Below are positions 8,463 through 17,976 of a stretch of 64,000 bases of DNA, in pieces. Every line of letters begins with the position of its first letter. The stretch's first letter is position 1. Both the position numbers and the translations under genes were made by a program. The notes beneath the pieces are model-generated. The model did not search any database and was not told the DNA's origin. It was given only the letters and a program-made list of their open reading frames with translations. The DNA is taken from positions 1,302,001-1,366,000 of the forward strand of contig JBKYIJ010000008.1 of assembly GCA_047030855.1 (NCBI GenBank), given 5' to 3'. This DNA comes from QVMM01 sp047030855. GTDB taxonomy: Bacteria > Bacteroidota > Bacteroidia > Bacteroidales > Dysgonomonadaceae.

Positions 8463-9880
8463 TTAATATGCCCTGATGCTTACTTCTTCTTTGATCTCAG
8501 GAATTACTCTGTATTTGTTGCTCTTTGTCTCAACGGTTATAGTCTGATTTGACTTGCTTGAAACGTACTTCTCGAAATTGTATAAATAGTCAAATACCGT
8601 GACATATATGTCATTATCGAATGCTTTTGAAACTTCTTTATAGTCTTTTGTGTTCCAGTACATGCAATCGGGAAATCCGTTTGCGTCTGTAAAACGTGTA
8701 CCCGGATTGCGATACTTCATTGTTTCGGTAATGAATCTCTTGTATCCGTTCAGAATTTCATTCTTTGAACTGTTGAATTTTTTGTCGTCAATTTTATTAA
8801 CGACCATTCCTCCACGTATTCCCGCTTTATATGCAGGAGAGTTGACAGCAACATCCGTTATTGTTTTGAAATCGTCAATGTTGTAGCAAATGCCTGTGTA
8901 GTTGTATTTTTTTGAAACTGACCACATATTTGCATCTTTCTTTGTCCGCCGAATACGGGAATTGCATAAGTATGAGCGGCAGGTGAAACTTTACGTATTC
9001 TTCCAATAAATATTGTTCTGTAAGATATTCTTTTGCACTTACTTCCCATATCTGCGTTAGATTGTTCGGATCAATATATTTTTTTTTCGAAAAATCTGAG
9101 TCCCAGTTCGAGAATAAAATTTCCTTCGTATTCCGCACTCGGATTGTCACCTGATAATATAGGCAGGCTCACCATTTGTTTATTTTCCGAATCAAAACGC
9201 CAAGTCCGTTTATCTACGTTCTTTTCGTAAGCGTTGAATTTCGGATTTGGCTGATAACTGTAATAAGTCTGTATGAAAAAATCGGGATCTTCCGTATTGC
9301 GTGTCAGTCCTTTTATCTTTAAGGCATCTTCCAGTAGCTTGTTTATGTAGCTGTCTACCTGAGGAGCATTCGGATCGAGAATAAAATCGAAAGTATGATA
9401 ATCCGAAAAATCTACGTTTTTGTTTGTTGTCACTTTCAAAGGAAGTACAAACGCTCTTTCCTGTGTGTCTTCTATGCTGTAAAATGAGAATGCCGAAGCC
9501 AGATCAGCCTCGTCCATTGATTTAACCGAACGGCAACGGCGCGGGAGTTCATATTCCCTGAAATAGTTGCTCAGGTTGCGGATGGTGAAAACAGCCATGT
9601 CCGATGTATCATCAAACAGCCATGAAGTAATCGTTTGGTAGTTTCTCAGATAAGTAGCCGAACCGTTGATCTCCATAATAATGTCACCCGGTCTTACGCC
9701 TGCAATGTCTGCGGGAGAATTTGGCTCTACCGTCAATATAACGGGCTCTCCGTAACCCCAGTTAGGATTATTACTTATTTCGAATGTGATACCAAAATGG
9801 CAGGTTCTCTCTCTTAACTGTGCATTAACGCATAAAATAAAGGAGAAGACGAGTAGTGTTGTAGTTAATAAATATTTCAT
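8463..9880 (-). pseudogene. Secreted PDZ/DUF4136-like protein, broken by two +1 frameshifts
   Basis: Three reading frames join into one protein of about 471 residues if one base is removed at each of two sites: the 9-base T run at 9079-9087 and the CTTTCTTT stretch at 8936-8943. The joined product has a signal peptide (cleavage after about residue 20, VNAQ), a PDZ domain (VEPNSPADIAGVRPGDIIMEING), a DUF4136-like middle and a second PDZ-like segment near the C-terminus (VNSPAYKAGIRGGMVVNKIDD). Likely a periplasmic or outer-membrane-associated protein; function unknown. Both indels are one extra base in a short run, which suits a sequence error as much as gene decay. A good divergent promoter precedes it, arguing the gene is alive. 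Confidence 0.8.
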
Positions 9881-9926
9881 CTATTAGTGTTTATGTTAAT
9901 CCTGACCTTAATGTGAAAAATCTTCG

Positions 9927-9956
9927 CAAAGATACATTTTTATCTAATAATTTCAA
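9927..9956 (-). promoter_or_regulatory. Promoter for the PDZ/DUF4136 gene
   Basis: On the minus strand TATCTTTG (9934-9927) matches TAnnTTTG and a TTG lies 19 bases upstream (9956-9954). The box is 46 bases before the start codon and is divergent from the ribE promoter. Confidence 0.65.
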
Positions 9957-9996
9957 GATTAAATACAAATCAAAACCTCATAAAAAATAATTATGT

Positions 9997-10029
9997 TTTG
10001 TATAGGCGGTATTTTATGTTGTATCTTTG
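9997..10029 (+). promoter_or_regulatory. Promoter for ribE
   Basis: TTTG (9997-10000), a 21-base spacer and TATCTTTG (10022-10029) match the Bacteroides -33/-7 consensus very well. Transcription should start near 10035, which excludes the longer reading-frame start at 9998 and supports ATG 10055. Confidence 0.8.
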
Positions 10030-10054
10030 TATTGAATCTATAAAGTATATAATT

Positions 10055-10657
10055 ATGTTTTCCGGAATAGTTGAAGAAGCTGCAACGGTGGTTGCGTTAA
10101 ATCATGAGCAAGAAAACCTTCATATTACGATGAAATGCTCGTTTGTGAATGAACTGAAAATAGATCAGAGTATAGCGCATAACGGCGTCTGTCTTACTGT
10201 TGTAAGCATGACGAATGATACTTATACGGTAACAGCCATAAAAGAAACGTTGGAACGCTCCAATCTTGGTTTGCTTAAAAAGGGAGATAAAGTTAACCTC
10301 GAACGCAGTATGCTGATGAACGGACGCCTTGACGGGCATATCGTACAAGGACATGTGGATCAGACAGCAAAATGTGTTGAAGTAAAAGAAGCGGACGGAA
10401 GCTGGTATTTTACTTTTCAGTATAAATACGATAAGGAAATGGCGAAAAAAGGTTATCTGACTGTCGACAAAGGATCGGTTACGGTAAACGGCGTCAGTCT
10501 TACTGTCTGTAACCCGACGGACGACACGTTTCAGGTTGCCATTATTCCTTATACTTACGAGCATACGAATTTTCATCAGATAAAAGAGGGCTCGACCGTT
10601 AATCTCGAATTTGATATAATAGGGAAATATATCAGCCGTATAATAACAATTAAATAA
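10055..10657 (+). CDS. ribE: Riboflavin synthase, alpha chain
   Basis: A 200-residue riboflavin synthase that dismutates two 6,7-dimethyl-8-ribityllumazine molecules into riboflavin. Two homologous lumazine-binding halves are seen: the first starts MFSGIVEE and contains NGVCLTV, the second contains GHIVQGHVDQ and VNGVSLTV. The conserved N-terminal MFSGI is the functional start because the N-terminus takes part in catalysis, and the promoter at 9997-10029 lies upstream of it; the frame itself opens further back at 9998. A nitroreductase, itself probably flavin-dependent, follows after 11 bases. No FMN riboswitch was recognised in the short leader. Confidence 0.96.
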   Translation: MFSGIVEEAATVVALNHEQENLHITMKCSFVNELKIDQSIAHNGVCLTVVSMTNDTYTVTAIKETLERSNLGLLKKGDKVNLERSMLMNGRLDGHIVQGHVDQTAKCVEVKEADGSWYFTFQYKYDKEMAKKGYLTVDKGSVTVNGVSLTVCNPTDDTFQVAIIPYTYEHTNFHQIKEGSTVNLEFDIIGKYISRIITIK

Positions 10658-10668
10658 CAACTCAAAAT

Positions 10669-11220
10669 ATGGAGTTTTCCGATTTGGTAAAACAACGCCA
10701 GAGCACGCGGGCTTTCGATCAGAACAAACCTGTGGAACAGGAAAAAATAGATCGCATAATGGAAGCCGCAAGGCTGGCTCCTTCTGCCTGTAATGCCCAG
10801 CCATGGCATTTTATTGTGGTGACTGATCCCGATCTGAAAAACAAAGTGGCGGATGCCGCATCAGCTAAGCTGTTGGGCATGAATCATTTTACGAAACAGG
10901 CTCCCGTTCACATCGTGGTGGTTGAGGAGAAGGTTAATTTTACTTCGGGCATAGGCGGTATGATAAAGGATAAGCACTTTGCTTACGTCGATATAGGAAT
11001 TGCCGCTGCTCATATTACTCTTGCTGCCAAGGCGGAAGGATTGGGCAGTTGTATTTTGGGTTGGTTTTCTGAAACGAAGATGAAAAAACTTTTAGGAGTT
11101 CCCGATAGCAAACGCATTATTCTTGATATAATTATTGGCTATTCCGCACAGCCGTTACGTGAAAAGAAACGTAAGCCTGCCAACGAGGTTATATCGTACA
11201 ACGGATACAAAAAATCATAA
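10669..11220 (+). CDS. Nitroreductase-family FMN oxidoreductase
   Basis: A 183-residue nitroreductase-fold protein. The N-terminal RQSTRAFD motif, the EAARLAPSACNAQPWHF segment that contacts FMN, and the C-terminal GLGSCILGWF and GYSAQP segments are typical. Such enzymes reduce nitroaromatics, quinones or flavins with NAD(P)H, but the natural substrate is not predictable. It lies 11 bases after ribE and 3 bases before the YjdF-like gene, so probably one operon; pairing an FMN enzyme with riboflavin synthase is plausible but could be chance. Confidence 0.9.
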   Translation: MEFSDLVKQRQSTRAFDQNKPVEQEKIDRIMEAARLAPSACNAQPWHFIVVTDPDLKNKVADAASAKLLGMNHFTKQAPVHIVVVEEKVNFTSGIGGMIKDKHFAYVDIGIAAAHITLAAKAEGLGSCILGWFSETKMKKLLGVPDSKRIILDIIIGYSAQPLREKKRKPANEVISYNGYKKS

Positions 11221-11223
11221 GTT

Positions 11224-11835
11224 ATGAAGCCTGTTTATTGGGTTTATATTGTAGTAGTAGCCATTGTTGCAATATGGTCGGGCTACAATGCCTATGAAAT
11301 GGAACTGTGGTTTCTCGAAGCGGGGCTTTGCCTCGTTGGGTTCGGATTTCTTGCAGCTACGTTTAAGCGTTTTAAATTTACGGACGTAACGTATTTTTTC
11401 ATTTTCGTTGAATTTATCATCTTGCTTGTCGGCGCGCATTATTCCTATGCCCGCGTCCCTTTGTTCGATTGGATAAAAGACGCCTTTGATATGTCTCGCA
11501 ACAATTACGATAAAGTGGGGCATTTCGCACAGGGCTTTGTTCCTGCGTTTATTGCGCGCGAACTACTTATCAGGCTCGATGTCGTACGCAAGCGTTCGTG
11601 GCTTCCTTTTCTTGTCGTGTGCATTTGTTTGGCAATCAGTGCGTTTTATGAACTGTTCGAGTGGTGGGGAGCTCTTGTTTTCACACAATCGGCTGAAGAT
11701 TTTCTGGGTACACAAGGTTACGAATGGGATACGCAATCCGATATGTTTTGTGCTATGATCGGTGCTGTTTGTATGTTGGTATTCTTTTCCCGAATACAGG
11801 ACAGGCAAATCAATAAAATGGTAAAATCCGAATAG
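11224..11835 (+). CDS. YjdF-like inner-membrane protein (DUF2238)
   Basis: A 203-residue membrane protein with about five to six hydrophobic segments. It carries family features: HYSYARVPLFDW in the third segment, a polar DKVGHFAQGF motif, FYELFEWW in a later helix, and GYEWDTQSDM near the C-terminus. This is the DUF2238/YjdF family, whose function is unknown. It follows the nitroreductase by 3 bases and precedes the EamA transporter by 7, indicating an operon. Confidence 0.85.
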   Translation: MKPVYWVYIVVVAIVAIWSGYNAYEMELWFLEAGLCLVGFGFLAATFKRFKFTDVTYFFIFVEFIILLVGAHYSYARVPLFDWIKDAFDMSRNNYDKVGHFAQGFVPAFIARELLIRLDVVRKRSWLPFLVVCICLAISAFYELFEWWGALVFTQSAEDFLGTQGYEWDTQSDMFCAMIGAVCMLVFFSRIQDRQINKMVKSE

Positions 11836-11842
11836 AAAATAT

Positions 11843-12784
11843 ATGACTGTTTCCCGAAAAGCTCAGGGGCATCTTCTTATGCTCGTTGTAATGACTGTAT
11901 TCGGACTGAATATTCCGATCAATAAATTCCTCTATTCTTCAGGGCTTATCACTCCGATCGCACTTGTGACCATAAGGATGACTTTTGCTGCTTTGGCTTT
12001 TTGGCTGATATCGTTTTTTATGCCAAAAGAGAAAGTGGAGAAGAAGGATATGTTGGTTCTGCTTGTCGGAGGACTTACGGGGATGCTTCTTAATCAGGGC
12101 TTCTTTGCTTACGGGCTGGGACTAACTTCGCCTGTCGATGCTTCTATTATTACGACAAGCAGTCCGCTCTTTGCCTTGATTATCGCCGCAATAATACTGA
12201 AAGAACCTATTACTTTGAAGAAAGCAGGCGGTGTCCTTGTCGGAGGTATCGGCGCTATTTTTCTTATCTACGCAAGCAGCACTTCTATCTCAGTCGGGCA
12301 AAAGTCGAGTATCTCGGGAGATCTTGCCGTAATGTCCGCCCAGTTTTTTTATTCTTTCTATCTGGTTATAACCCGTCCTGTTTCATCTAAATACTCGCCG
12401 ATAACTTTGATGAAATGGATGTTTCTGTTTGCGTCGCTTGTCGCTTTTCCTATGTTCTGTACAGATGTTGCGGAGGCACCTATCTTTCGGGTGGGCGAAT
12501 TAGTTCATTATCTTTCCCTTCTGTTTGTACTTCTTGGCGCTACGCTGCTTACGTATGTACTGATCCCTTTGGCTCAAAGGCGGATAAGAGCCACTACAAT
12601 ATCCATGTACAACAACGTTCAGCCATTGGTAGCATCGACAATAGCGATTATTGCGGGGCAGGATAAATTCACTGTTGAAAAACTTTTTGCTGCCGTGCTT
12701 ATTTTCGCAGGCGTGTATTTAGTGACGACAAGTAAGTCGAAAAAAGATATTGAGGCAGAGAAAGCGTCAAATAATGGAGATTAA
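11843..12784 (+). CDS. EamA-family (DMT superfamily) transporter
   Basis: A 313-residue inner-membrane protein with ten hydrophobic segments arranged as two EamA repeats (about 8-145 and 160-300), the drug/metabolite transporter layout. Features include FGLNIPINKF in helix 1, SPLFALIIAAIILKEPI at the end of the first repeat and the second-repeat counterpart LLTYVLIPLAQRRI. Substrate unknown; relatives export amino acids or metabolites. It is the last gene of the short run that begins with ribE. Confidence 0.9.
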   Translation: MTVSRKAQGHLLMLVVMTVFGLNIPINKFLYSSGLITPIALVTIRMTFAALAFWLISFFMPKEKVEKKDMLVLLVGGLTGMLLNQGFFAYGLGLTSPVDASIITTSSPLFALIIAAIILKEPITLKKAGGVLVGGIGAIFLIYASSTSISVGQKSSISGDLAVMSAQFFYSFYLVITRPVSSKYSPITLMKWMFLFASLVAFPMFCTDVAEAPIFRVGELVHYLSLLFVLLGATLLTYVLIPLAQRRIRATTISMYNNVQPLVASTIAIIAGQDKFTVEKLFAAVLIFAGVYLVTTSKSKKDIEAEKASNNGD

Positions 12785-12851
12785 CCTAAAAAAGATTTTT
12801 CTGTTATTCGAACCTTTTTTATCTTTATGATTCTTAAAGCGAAGCCTGTAT

Positions 12852-13583
12852 ATGAAGAAAGCCTTAATGTTTATCTATCAGCTGTTTGTTTTTACTCCTG
12901 TTCTTGTAATAGCTACCATTATTACGGCAACTGTCGTTATGATCGGCTGCACCTTTGGCAATCATAAGTTCTGGGGTTATGTCCCTCCCAAATATTGGTC
13001 TAAAATTGTTTGCCGCGCGGCATTGTGCCGTATATCCGTAAAGGGGAAGGAAAAGCTCGATCCGCAGGCTTCATACGTTTTCACGCCGAATCACCAGAGC
13101 GCGTTCGATATTTTTCTGATATACGGATATTTAGGGCATAATATAAAGTGGGTGCAAAAACATACGCTTCGCAAAATTCCTTTCGTAGGGAAAGCATCGG
13201 AGATAGCAGGGCATGTTTTTGTCAACCAGTCCAGCGCGACAGCGTTGAAAAATACTGTGCGGAAAGCGAAAGCGGAATTGCAGGATGGCGTTTCGATGGT
13301 AATATTTCCCGAAGGATCGAGAACGCCTGACGGCAAAGTAGATAAATTCAAAAAAGGAGCTTTCATTATTGCGAAACAAATGCAGTTGCCTGTCGTTCCG
13401 CTGACGATAAACGGGGCTTATAATGTGATGAAAATACATACTTATCTTATCAATCCCGGGAAAATGGAGCTGGTTATACACGATCCGATTCCTACCGAAA
13501 ATCTGGAAGACGAGGATATTCCTGTGCTGATTAAGGATACGAGAGATGCCGTATGTTCTTCTCTTTGGGAAAAATATAAATAA
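12852..13583 (+). CDS. plsC: 1-acyl-sn-glycerol-3-phosphate acyltransferase
   Basis: A 243-residue PlsC-type acyltransferase that transfers the second acyl chain to make phosphatidic acid. An N-terminal membrane helix pair (about 5-35) anchors it. The catalytic HxxxxD motif is NHQSAFD with histidine 81 and aspartate 86, and the substrate-binding FPEGSRT motif lies near residue 155. It has a 67-base gap from the EamA gene and precedes the LysM gene, which has its own promoter. A second, more divergent acyltransferase occurs at 36292. Confidence 0.93.
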   Translation: MKKALMFIYQLFVFTPVLVIATIITATVVMIGCTFGNHKFWGYVPPKYWSKIVCRAALCRISVKGKEKLDPQASYVFTPNHQSAFDIFLIYGYLGHNIKWVQKHTLRKIPFVGKASEIAGHVFVNQSSATALKNTVRKAKAELQDGVSMVIFPEGSRTPDGKVDKFKKGAFIIAKQMQLPVVPLTINGAYNVMKIHTYLINPGKMELVIHDPIPTENLEDEDIPVLIKDTRDAVCSSLWEKYK

Positions 13584-13614
13584 AAAGTTATAAGATTAAT
13601 TTTATACCTTTGCG

Positions 13615-13622
13615 GTACTCAA
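13615..13622 (+). promoter_or_regulatory. -7 box before the LysM gene
   Basis: TACCTTTG matches TAnnTTTG and lies 16 bases before the ATG at 13639. The -33 region is not convincing. Confidence 0.55.
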
Positions 13623-13638
13623 TTAATATACGATCGTT

Positions 13639-15423
13639 ATGAAATTGAAACACTATCTTTACTTAACAACTTTGGTTTGTTTCTTATTTGTATATTCTGA
13701 TGCGTTCGGATTTCCTCAAGATCCGCCTTCGGGGTACAAAACGGAAACCATAAACTATAAAAGGTATACGGTCAGTGTGGGCGAAACCGTATACTCGATA
13801 GCGTCTGCCAATGGCGTAACGGTTGAGGAAGTCTATGCGTTGAATCCCGATGCGCGTCAGGGGATCAAACCGAATCAGATTTTAAGAGTTCCCGTAAAAA
13901 ATCAAACGCCTGTCCAAACCCAAAATCCCGACAGCTATATTTTCCACAGCATACAACCTAAAGAAACTTTATATTCCGTGTCGAAACTATATAACGTTTC
14001 GATAGAAAATATATTGGCAGCCAATCCCGGGTTAAATTCCGATAATTTCAGAATAGGACTTGCCGTTAAGATACCTAAAGGCGTAAGCGCCGCCGCTACT
14101 CTGACGCCTTCCATTCCTGTTGTTCCCGAAGGGTATTCGACGCATATCGTGCAGTCGAAGGAAACGCTTTACAGCATATCCCGAAAATATAATTTGTCGA
14201 TGGACGAGATTGCTAACGCTAATCCTGAAATTAAGACAAACGGATTGAAGATGAACATGACTTTGCTGATTCCCTCTGCTAATCTGTCTTCTTCATCCGT
14301 TGAAACTCCCCGTCAGACCGTATCCGAAATAAATCCGTATAATTCCAATACTTTGAGGATAGCCGTTTTATTGCCTTTCCTCGATCAGCCTGAGTATCAG
14401 CAAGCGCGCTTCGTTGAATATTACGAAGGTTTTCTTCTTGCTTTGGAGGAGTTTAAAGCGAAAGGAAATTCAGCTGTTGTATATGCTTTTGATATCAGCA
14501 AAGGAAAAGATACGAAGAAGCTTGTAAGTTTGCTCGGTACGGAAGAGATGAAGTCTTTGGATCTGATCATCGGAGGCGTGAGCAATGACGAGATCTCAAT
14601 AATCAGTAGGTTCTGTCAGGATAACAATATCAGTTATGTCATACCTTTTCCCGTTAAGGAAGACGATATTGTAAAAGGAAACAATGTTTTTCAGGCTAAT
14701 ACGCCGTCGCCTTATCTCTACCCTAAGGTGAGCGAAAAATTCTGTTCACTTTTTAGTGGCTATAATGTTATAATAGCAACAGACAATGCTGCGAAAAACG
14801 ATAAACAGGATTTTACGGCTGTTCTGAAAAAAGAACTCGATGCCAGAAGTATTTCCAATACTACCATTGATGTAAATACCGATTTCAGAAACAACCTCAG
14901 AACCTCTGTTTCGGAAACAAGAAAAAATATAATTGTCCCTGCTTCCGCTTCGTTGATGACGCTTAGTAAGATATTTCCGGCTTTGAGAAACCTTAAGGGA
15001 GCAAACCCTGCGGTGACAGTGAATCTGTTTGGATACCCCGACTGGCAGACGTATTATTCACAGTTTCTGGCGGAATATTTCAAATACGAAACTTATATTT
15101 TCACGCCTTTCTATTTTAACAGCGGCGATCCTAAAACGATACAATTCGGGGAGACTTTCAGAAGCTGGTATGGAAAAACACTTCTGAATACTTATCCCAA
15201 ATATGCGTTGTTAGGTTACGATACGGGTTTATACTTTATGATGGGATTGGCAAAGAATAAACAGGCTTTTGCTCAGAACATAAATAACGCAAATGTTGCG
15301 ACATTGCAGTCCGCATTCCATTTCTCTCCTCTGCAAAGCGGACGGGGATACGCGAATGACGGATTGTATTTTATCCATTATAATACGGATTCGAGTATTG
15401 AGATAATAGATTACAGTAGATGA
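13639..15423 (+). CDS. LysM-repeat protein fused to a periplasmic-binding-like domain
   Basis: A 594-residue secreted protein. After a signal peptide (about 1-24) come three LysM repeats (about 44-92, 107-152, 171-212), each with the YSIA/YSVS/YSIS core and NP motif, expected to bind peptidoglycan. A short linker leads into a roughly 350-residue domain starting NTLRIAVLLPFLD that resembles type 1 periplasmic-binding (leucine-binding-like) folds. It overlaps the next gene, a PorT-like barrel, by 4 bases, so the two are coupled and probably work together at the cell wall and outer membrane. No ligand can be named. Confidence 0.88.
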   Translation: MKLKHYLYLTTLVCFLFVYSDAFGFPQDPPSGYKTETINYKRYTVSVGETVYSIASANGVTVEEVYALNPDARQGIKPNQILRVPVKNQTPVQTQNPDSYIFHSIQPKETLYSVSKLYNVSIENILAANPGLNSDNFRIGLAVKIPKGVSAAATLTPSIPVVPEGYSTHIVQSKETLYSISRKYNLSMDEIANANPEIKTNGLKMNMTLLIPSANLSSSSVETPRQTVSEINPYNSNTLRIAVLLPFLDQPEYQQARFVEYYEGFLLALEEFKAKGNSAVVYAFDISKGKDTKKLVSLLGTEEMKSLDLIIGGVSNDEISIISRFCQDNNISYVIPFPVKEDDIVKGNNVFQANTPSPYLYPKVSEKFCSLFSGYNVIIATDNAAKNDKQDFTAVLKKELDARSISNTTIDVNTDFRNNLRTSVSETRKNIIVPASASLMTLSKIFPALRNLKGANPAVTVNLFGYPDWQTYYSQFLAEYFKYETYIFTPFYFNSGDPKTIQFGETFRSWYGKTLLNTYPKYALLGYDTGLYFMMGLAKNKQAFAQNINNANVATLQSAFHFSPLQSGRGYANDGLYFIHYNTDSSIEIIDYSR

Positions 15424-16091
15424 GAAAATTTTTGCTTCTTATTTTCTTTTCAATTTTTTTCAGTTTGCTGAAAGCACAATCTGACTTTAAACCCGAGTGG
15501 AACGTCGGCGTAGGTTTCGGACCGACTTTTTCGTCGATGAGCTTTAAGCAGCCTTCCGTAACTACGAAAAACTATCAGCAATATTTCGGAGGTTTTTCGA
15601 TAAGGTACATTACTGAAAAGAATTTAGGACTTCTGGCTGAACTGAATCTAAGTCAGCAAGGGTGGAAAGGAGATTATAAGGATCAACCTCAGTTTAAACA
15701 TTCCCATTCGCTGACATACATTGAATTACCGATTATGACACATATATATTTCGGGCGAAAAGTAAGATTTTTTGTTAACCTCGGACCGAAATTCCAGTTT
15801 CTTATCGGCGAAAAAGAGAGTATGAGCCAAGAACTTGAAGAGTATCTTGTAGATAACAGCACGTCGAGAGACATTCAATATAACAGAGAAGCGGAACATA
15901 AGTTCGATTATGGAATACTTGCAGGCGGAGGTTTGGAGTTTCGTACCGGAATCGGTAATTTCAGCCTTGAAGGGCGTTATTATTTTGGATTGGGCGATAT
16001 TTTTGAGACGAAAAAAAGCCCCTATAACTTTTCCCGTTCGGCAAACAGAACTATTTCCGCTAAACTGACGTATTACGTAAAACTATTTTAA
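15420..16091 (+). CDS. PorT-like outer-membrane beta-barrel protein
   Basis: A 223-residue protein with a signal peptide ending KAQ (about residue 20) and alternating beta strands ending in an aromatic C-terminal strand (TISAKLTYYVKLF), typical of an eight-stranded outer-membrane barrel of the OMP_b-brl_2/PorT group. PorT proper is a type IX secretion accessory protein, but this family is wide and no other type IX genes are present here, so no secretion role is claimed. It is translationally coupled to the LysM gene upstream and is followed after 21 bases by the peptide transporter. Confidence 0.8.
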   Translation: MRKFLLLIFFSIFFSLLKAQSDFKPEWNVGVGFGPTFSSMSFKQPSVTTKNYQQYFGGFSIRYITEKNLGLLAELNLSQQGWKGDYKDQPQFKHSHSLTYIELPIMTHIYFGRKVRFFVNLGPKFQFLIGEKESMSQELEEYLVDNSTSRDIQYNREAEHKFDYGILAGGGLEFRTGIGNFSLEGRYYFGLGDIFETKKSPYNFSRSANRTISAKLTYYVKLF

Positions 16092-16112
16092 ACTGCATAA
16101 AACATTATTTAG

Positions 16113-17564
16113 ATGAGTAAATTTTCCAGAGCCTTTTGGGTTGCCAATACGGTAGAACTGCTCGAAAGACTTGCCTACTATGCTATCTTTATCGTTTTAA
16201 CTATCTATTTATCGAATATCTGGGGGTTTTCCGACGCCGAAGCGGCTGTTATATCCGGTATATTTTCGGGACTGTTGTATTTGTTGCCTACTTTTTGCGG
16301 CGCTTATGCAGACAGGATAGGTTTTAGGTCATCTATAATACTGGCTTTTTTATTATTGACTATCGGTTATTTAGGGCTCGGGGTTTTACCTACATTTTTG
16401 GAGGGTGCAGGGCTTGTACAATACGGGGCAGGAAAAGGTGACGGCATATTTTCAAAATATTTTCAGGATGTAGTAACATTCGGTACTCAGACGCAATATA
16501 CCGGGATCGAATCCAGTTATCTGAGATGGACTATTGCTCCTGTGCTGATCCTGATCGTGATAGGCGGCTCGTTTATCAAGTCCGTTATATCAGGGACTGT
16601 CGCCCGTGAAACGACAAAGGAAAACAGAGCCAGAGGATATGCTTTGTTCTATATGATGGTAAATATCGGGGCTTTTACCGGAAAAACGATAGTGGATCCT
16701 TTGAGAAAAAGCCTTGGAGATCAAGGGCTGGTGTATCTCAACTATTTTGCTGCTTCGATGACTCTTCTGGCATTGATTGCAGTGTTTTTCTTTTATAAAT
16801 CGACTAAGACCGAAGGTGAAGACAAGAGTTTTTCGGATATATGGAAAGCTTTGCTGAAAATATGCTGCAATGCCCGCCTGATAATACTTATTCTGATTGT
16901 AAGCGGTTTTTGGGTGGTGCAACAGCAGATGTACGCAACCATGCCTAAATATGTTATAAGGATGGTAGGTGAAGACGCCTCCCCCGGTTGGATCGCAAAC
17001 GTGAATCCGCTTGTCGTTTTCTTGCTGGTAAATCTGGTTACCTCCATTATGAAAAAGCGGTCGGCTCTCACTTCCATGACTGTCGGAATGTTCATTATTC
17101 CTGTTTCTGCCCTGATTATGGCTACAGGAACTTTGATTAATCAGGAAGAGATAAATCTGGGAATTATGTTCAGAGGAGAGGCTTTGACGATACATCCGAT
17201 TACTTTGATGATGATAATCGGTATTGCGTTTCAGGCCTTAGCGGAATGTTTTATTTCGCCTCGTTATCTGGAGTATTTTTCACTGCAGGCTCCGAAGGGG
17301 GAAGAGGGTTTGTATCTTGGTTTCAGTCATTTGCACTCGTTTTTCTCGTCGATTATAGCGTTTTTTATTTCAGGTGTCCTGCTCGAATCGTTTTGTCCCG
17401 ATCCGCGAAAATTTGATTCGGTTGAAGCGTATGCCGTTGCTACGCAGGATGCGCATTTGATATGGTTTGTTTTCTTCGGGATAGGGCTTATGTCGGCGAT
17501 AGCCCTTATTATATACGGAAGGGTAACCAAACGAATGGATGCTTCGGAGCAAATCTATAAATGA
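16113..17564 (+). CDS. POT/PTR2-type proton-dependent peptide transporter
   Basis: A 483-residue major-facilitator protein with about twelve to fourteen membrane segments. POT-family marks are visible: the ExxER motif in helix 1 (E15, E18, R19, followed by AYYA), the segment YALFYMMVNIGAFTGK in the middle, and FISPRYLEYFSLQAP near the end. POT transporters bring di- and tripeptides across the inner membrane with protons. It lies directly upstream of a SusC/SusD operon containing a metallohydrolase lipoprotein, which suggests a shared role in peptide uptake, although the 412-base gap means separate transcription. Confidence 0.82.
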   Translation: MSKFSRAFWVANTVELLERLAYYAIFIVLTIYLSNIWGFSDAEAAVISGIFSGLLYLLPTFCGAYADRIGFRSSIILAFLLLTIGYLGLGVLPTFLEGAGLVQYGAGKGDGIFSKYFQDVVTFGTQTQYTGIESSYLRWTIAPVLILIVIGGSFIKSVISGTVARETTKENRARGYALFYMMVNIGAFTGKTIVDPLRKSLGDQGLVYLNYFAASMTLLALIAVFFFYKSTKTEGEDKSFSDIWKALLKICCNARLIILILIVSGFWVVQQQMYATMPKYVIRMVGEDASPGWIANVNPLVVFLLVNLVTSIMKKRSALTSMTVGMFIIPVSALIMATGTLINQEEINLGIMFRGEALTIHPITLMMIIGIAFQALAECFISPRYLEYFSLQAPKGEEGLYLGFSHLHSFFSSIIAFFISGVLLESFCPDPRKFDSVEAYAVATQDAHLIWFVFFGIGLMSAIALIIYGRVTKRMDASEQIYK

Positions 17565-17976
17565 CTTTTTGTTTTAAAATCCACACTTTTTAAGTGAAAA
17601 TTTCATATTATTAGCTTTTGTATTACTGATACAGTGTTAAATTTTTAACGTTTTGTCGCGAAAAGACTGTTTATTTTCTGTTTCTGTGACATTTTTCTTT
17701 GTAAAATGCGTTTTTTTACTTCTTTTGTTTATTACTTATTCTAAGTATTGAGGTTTAATAATGTTTTTTTTATGCCGATTATCCTTTCAATTTGAGATAA
17801 AATTGATTGAAATATTAAAAAATCGCCATTCAATACTGTTTTTCTTGTTTATTTTTTGCATTTTTTATTTAATTTAATACTTTTGTTGTTTCGGAGATTT
17901 GAATATTAGACAGAAATATGTTTTAACTGTGTAATTATCAATAAGAAGATAAACAAATCATAAATTTAAACAAAAC
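17565..17976. other. 412-base AT-rich intergenic region upstream of the SusC operon
   Basis: No coding potential or strong hairpin is apparent. It is rich in T runs and carries the SusC promoter near its right end (17855-17885), leaving a leader of about 85 bases. No gene for an anti-sigma or hybrid two-component regulator, often found beside SusC/D pairs, is adjacent. Confidence 0.7.
17855..17885 (+). promoter_or_regulatory. Promoter of the SusC/SusD operon
   Basis: TTTG (17855-17858), a 19-base spacer and TACTTTTG (17878-17885) match the Bacteroidetes consensus. The expected transcript start is near 17891, about 85 bases before the SusC start codon. Confidence 0.75.

Noticed and set aside
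9998..10054. Longer N-terminus for ribE
   Set aside because: It overlaps a near-ideal promoter and precedes the conserved MFSGI start.
15420..16091. Type IX secretion component PorT
   Set aside because: No PorU, PorV, GldK-N or SprA gene is in the window, and the barrel family is too broad for that claim.
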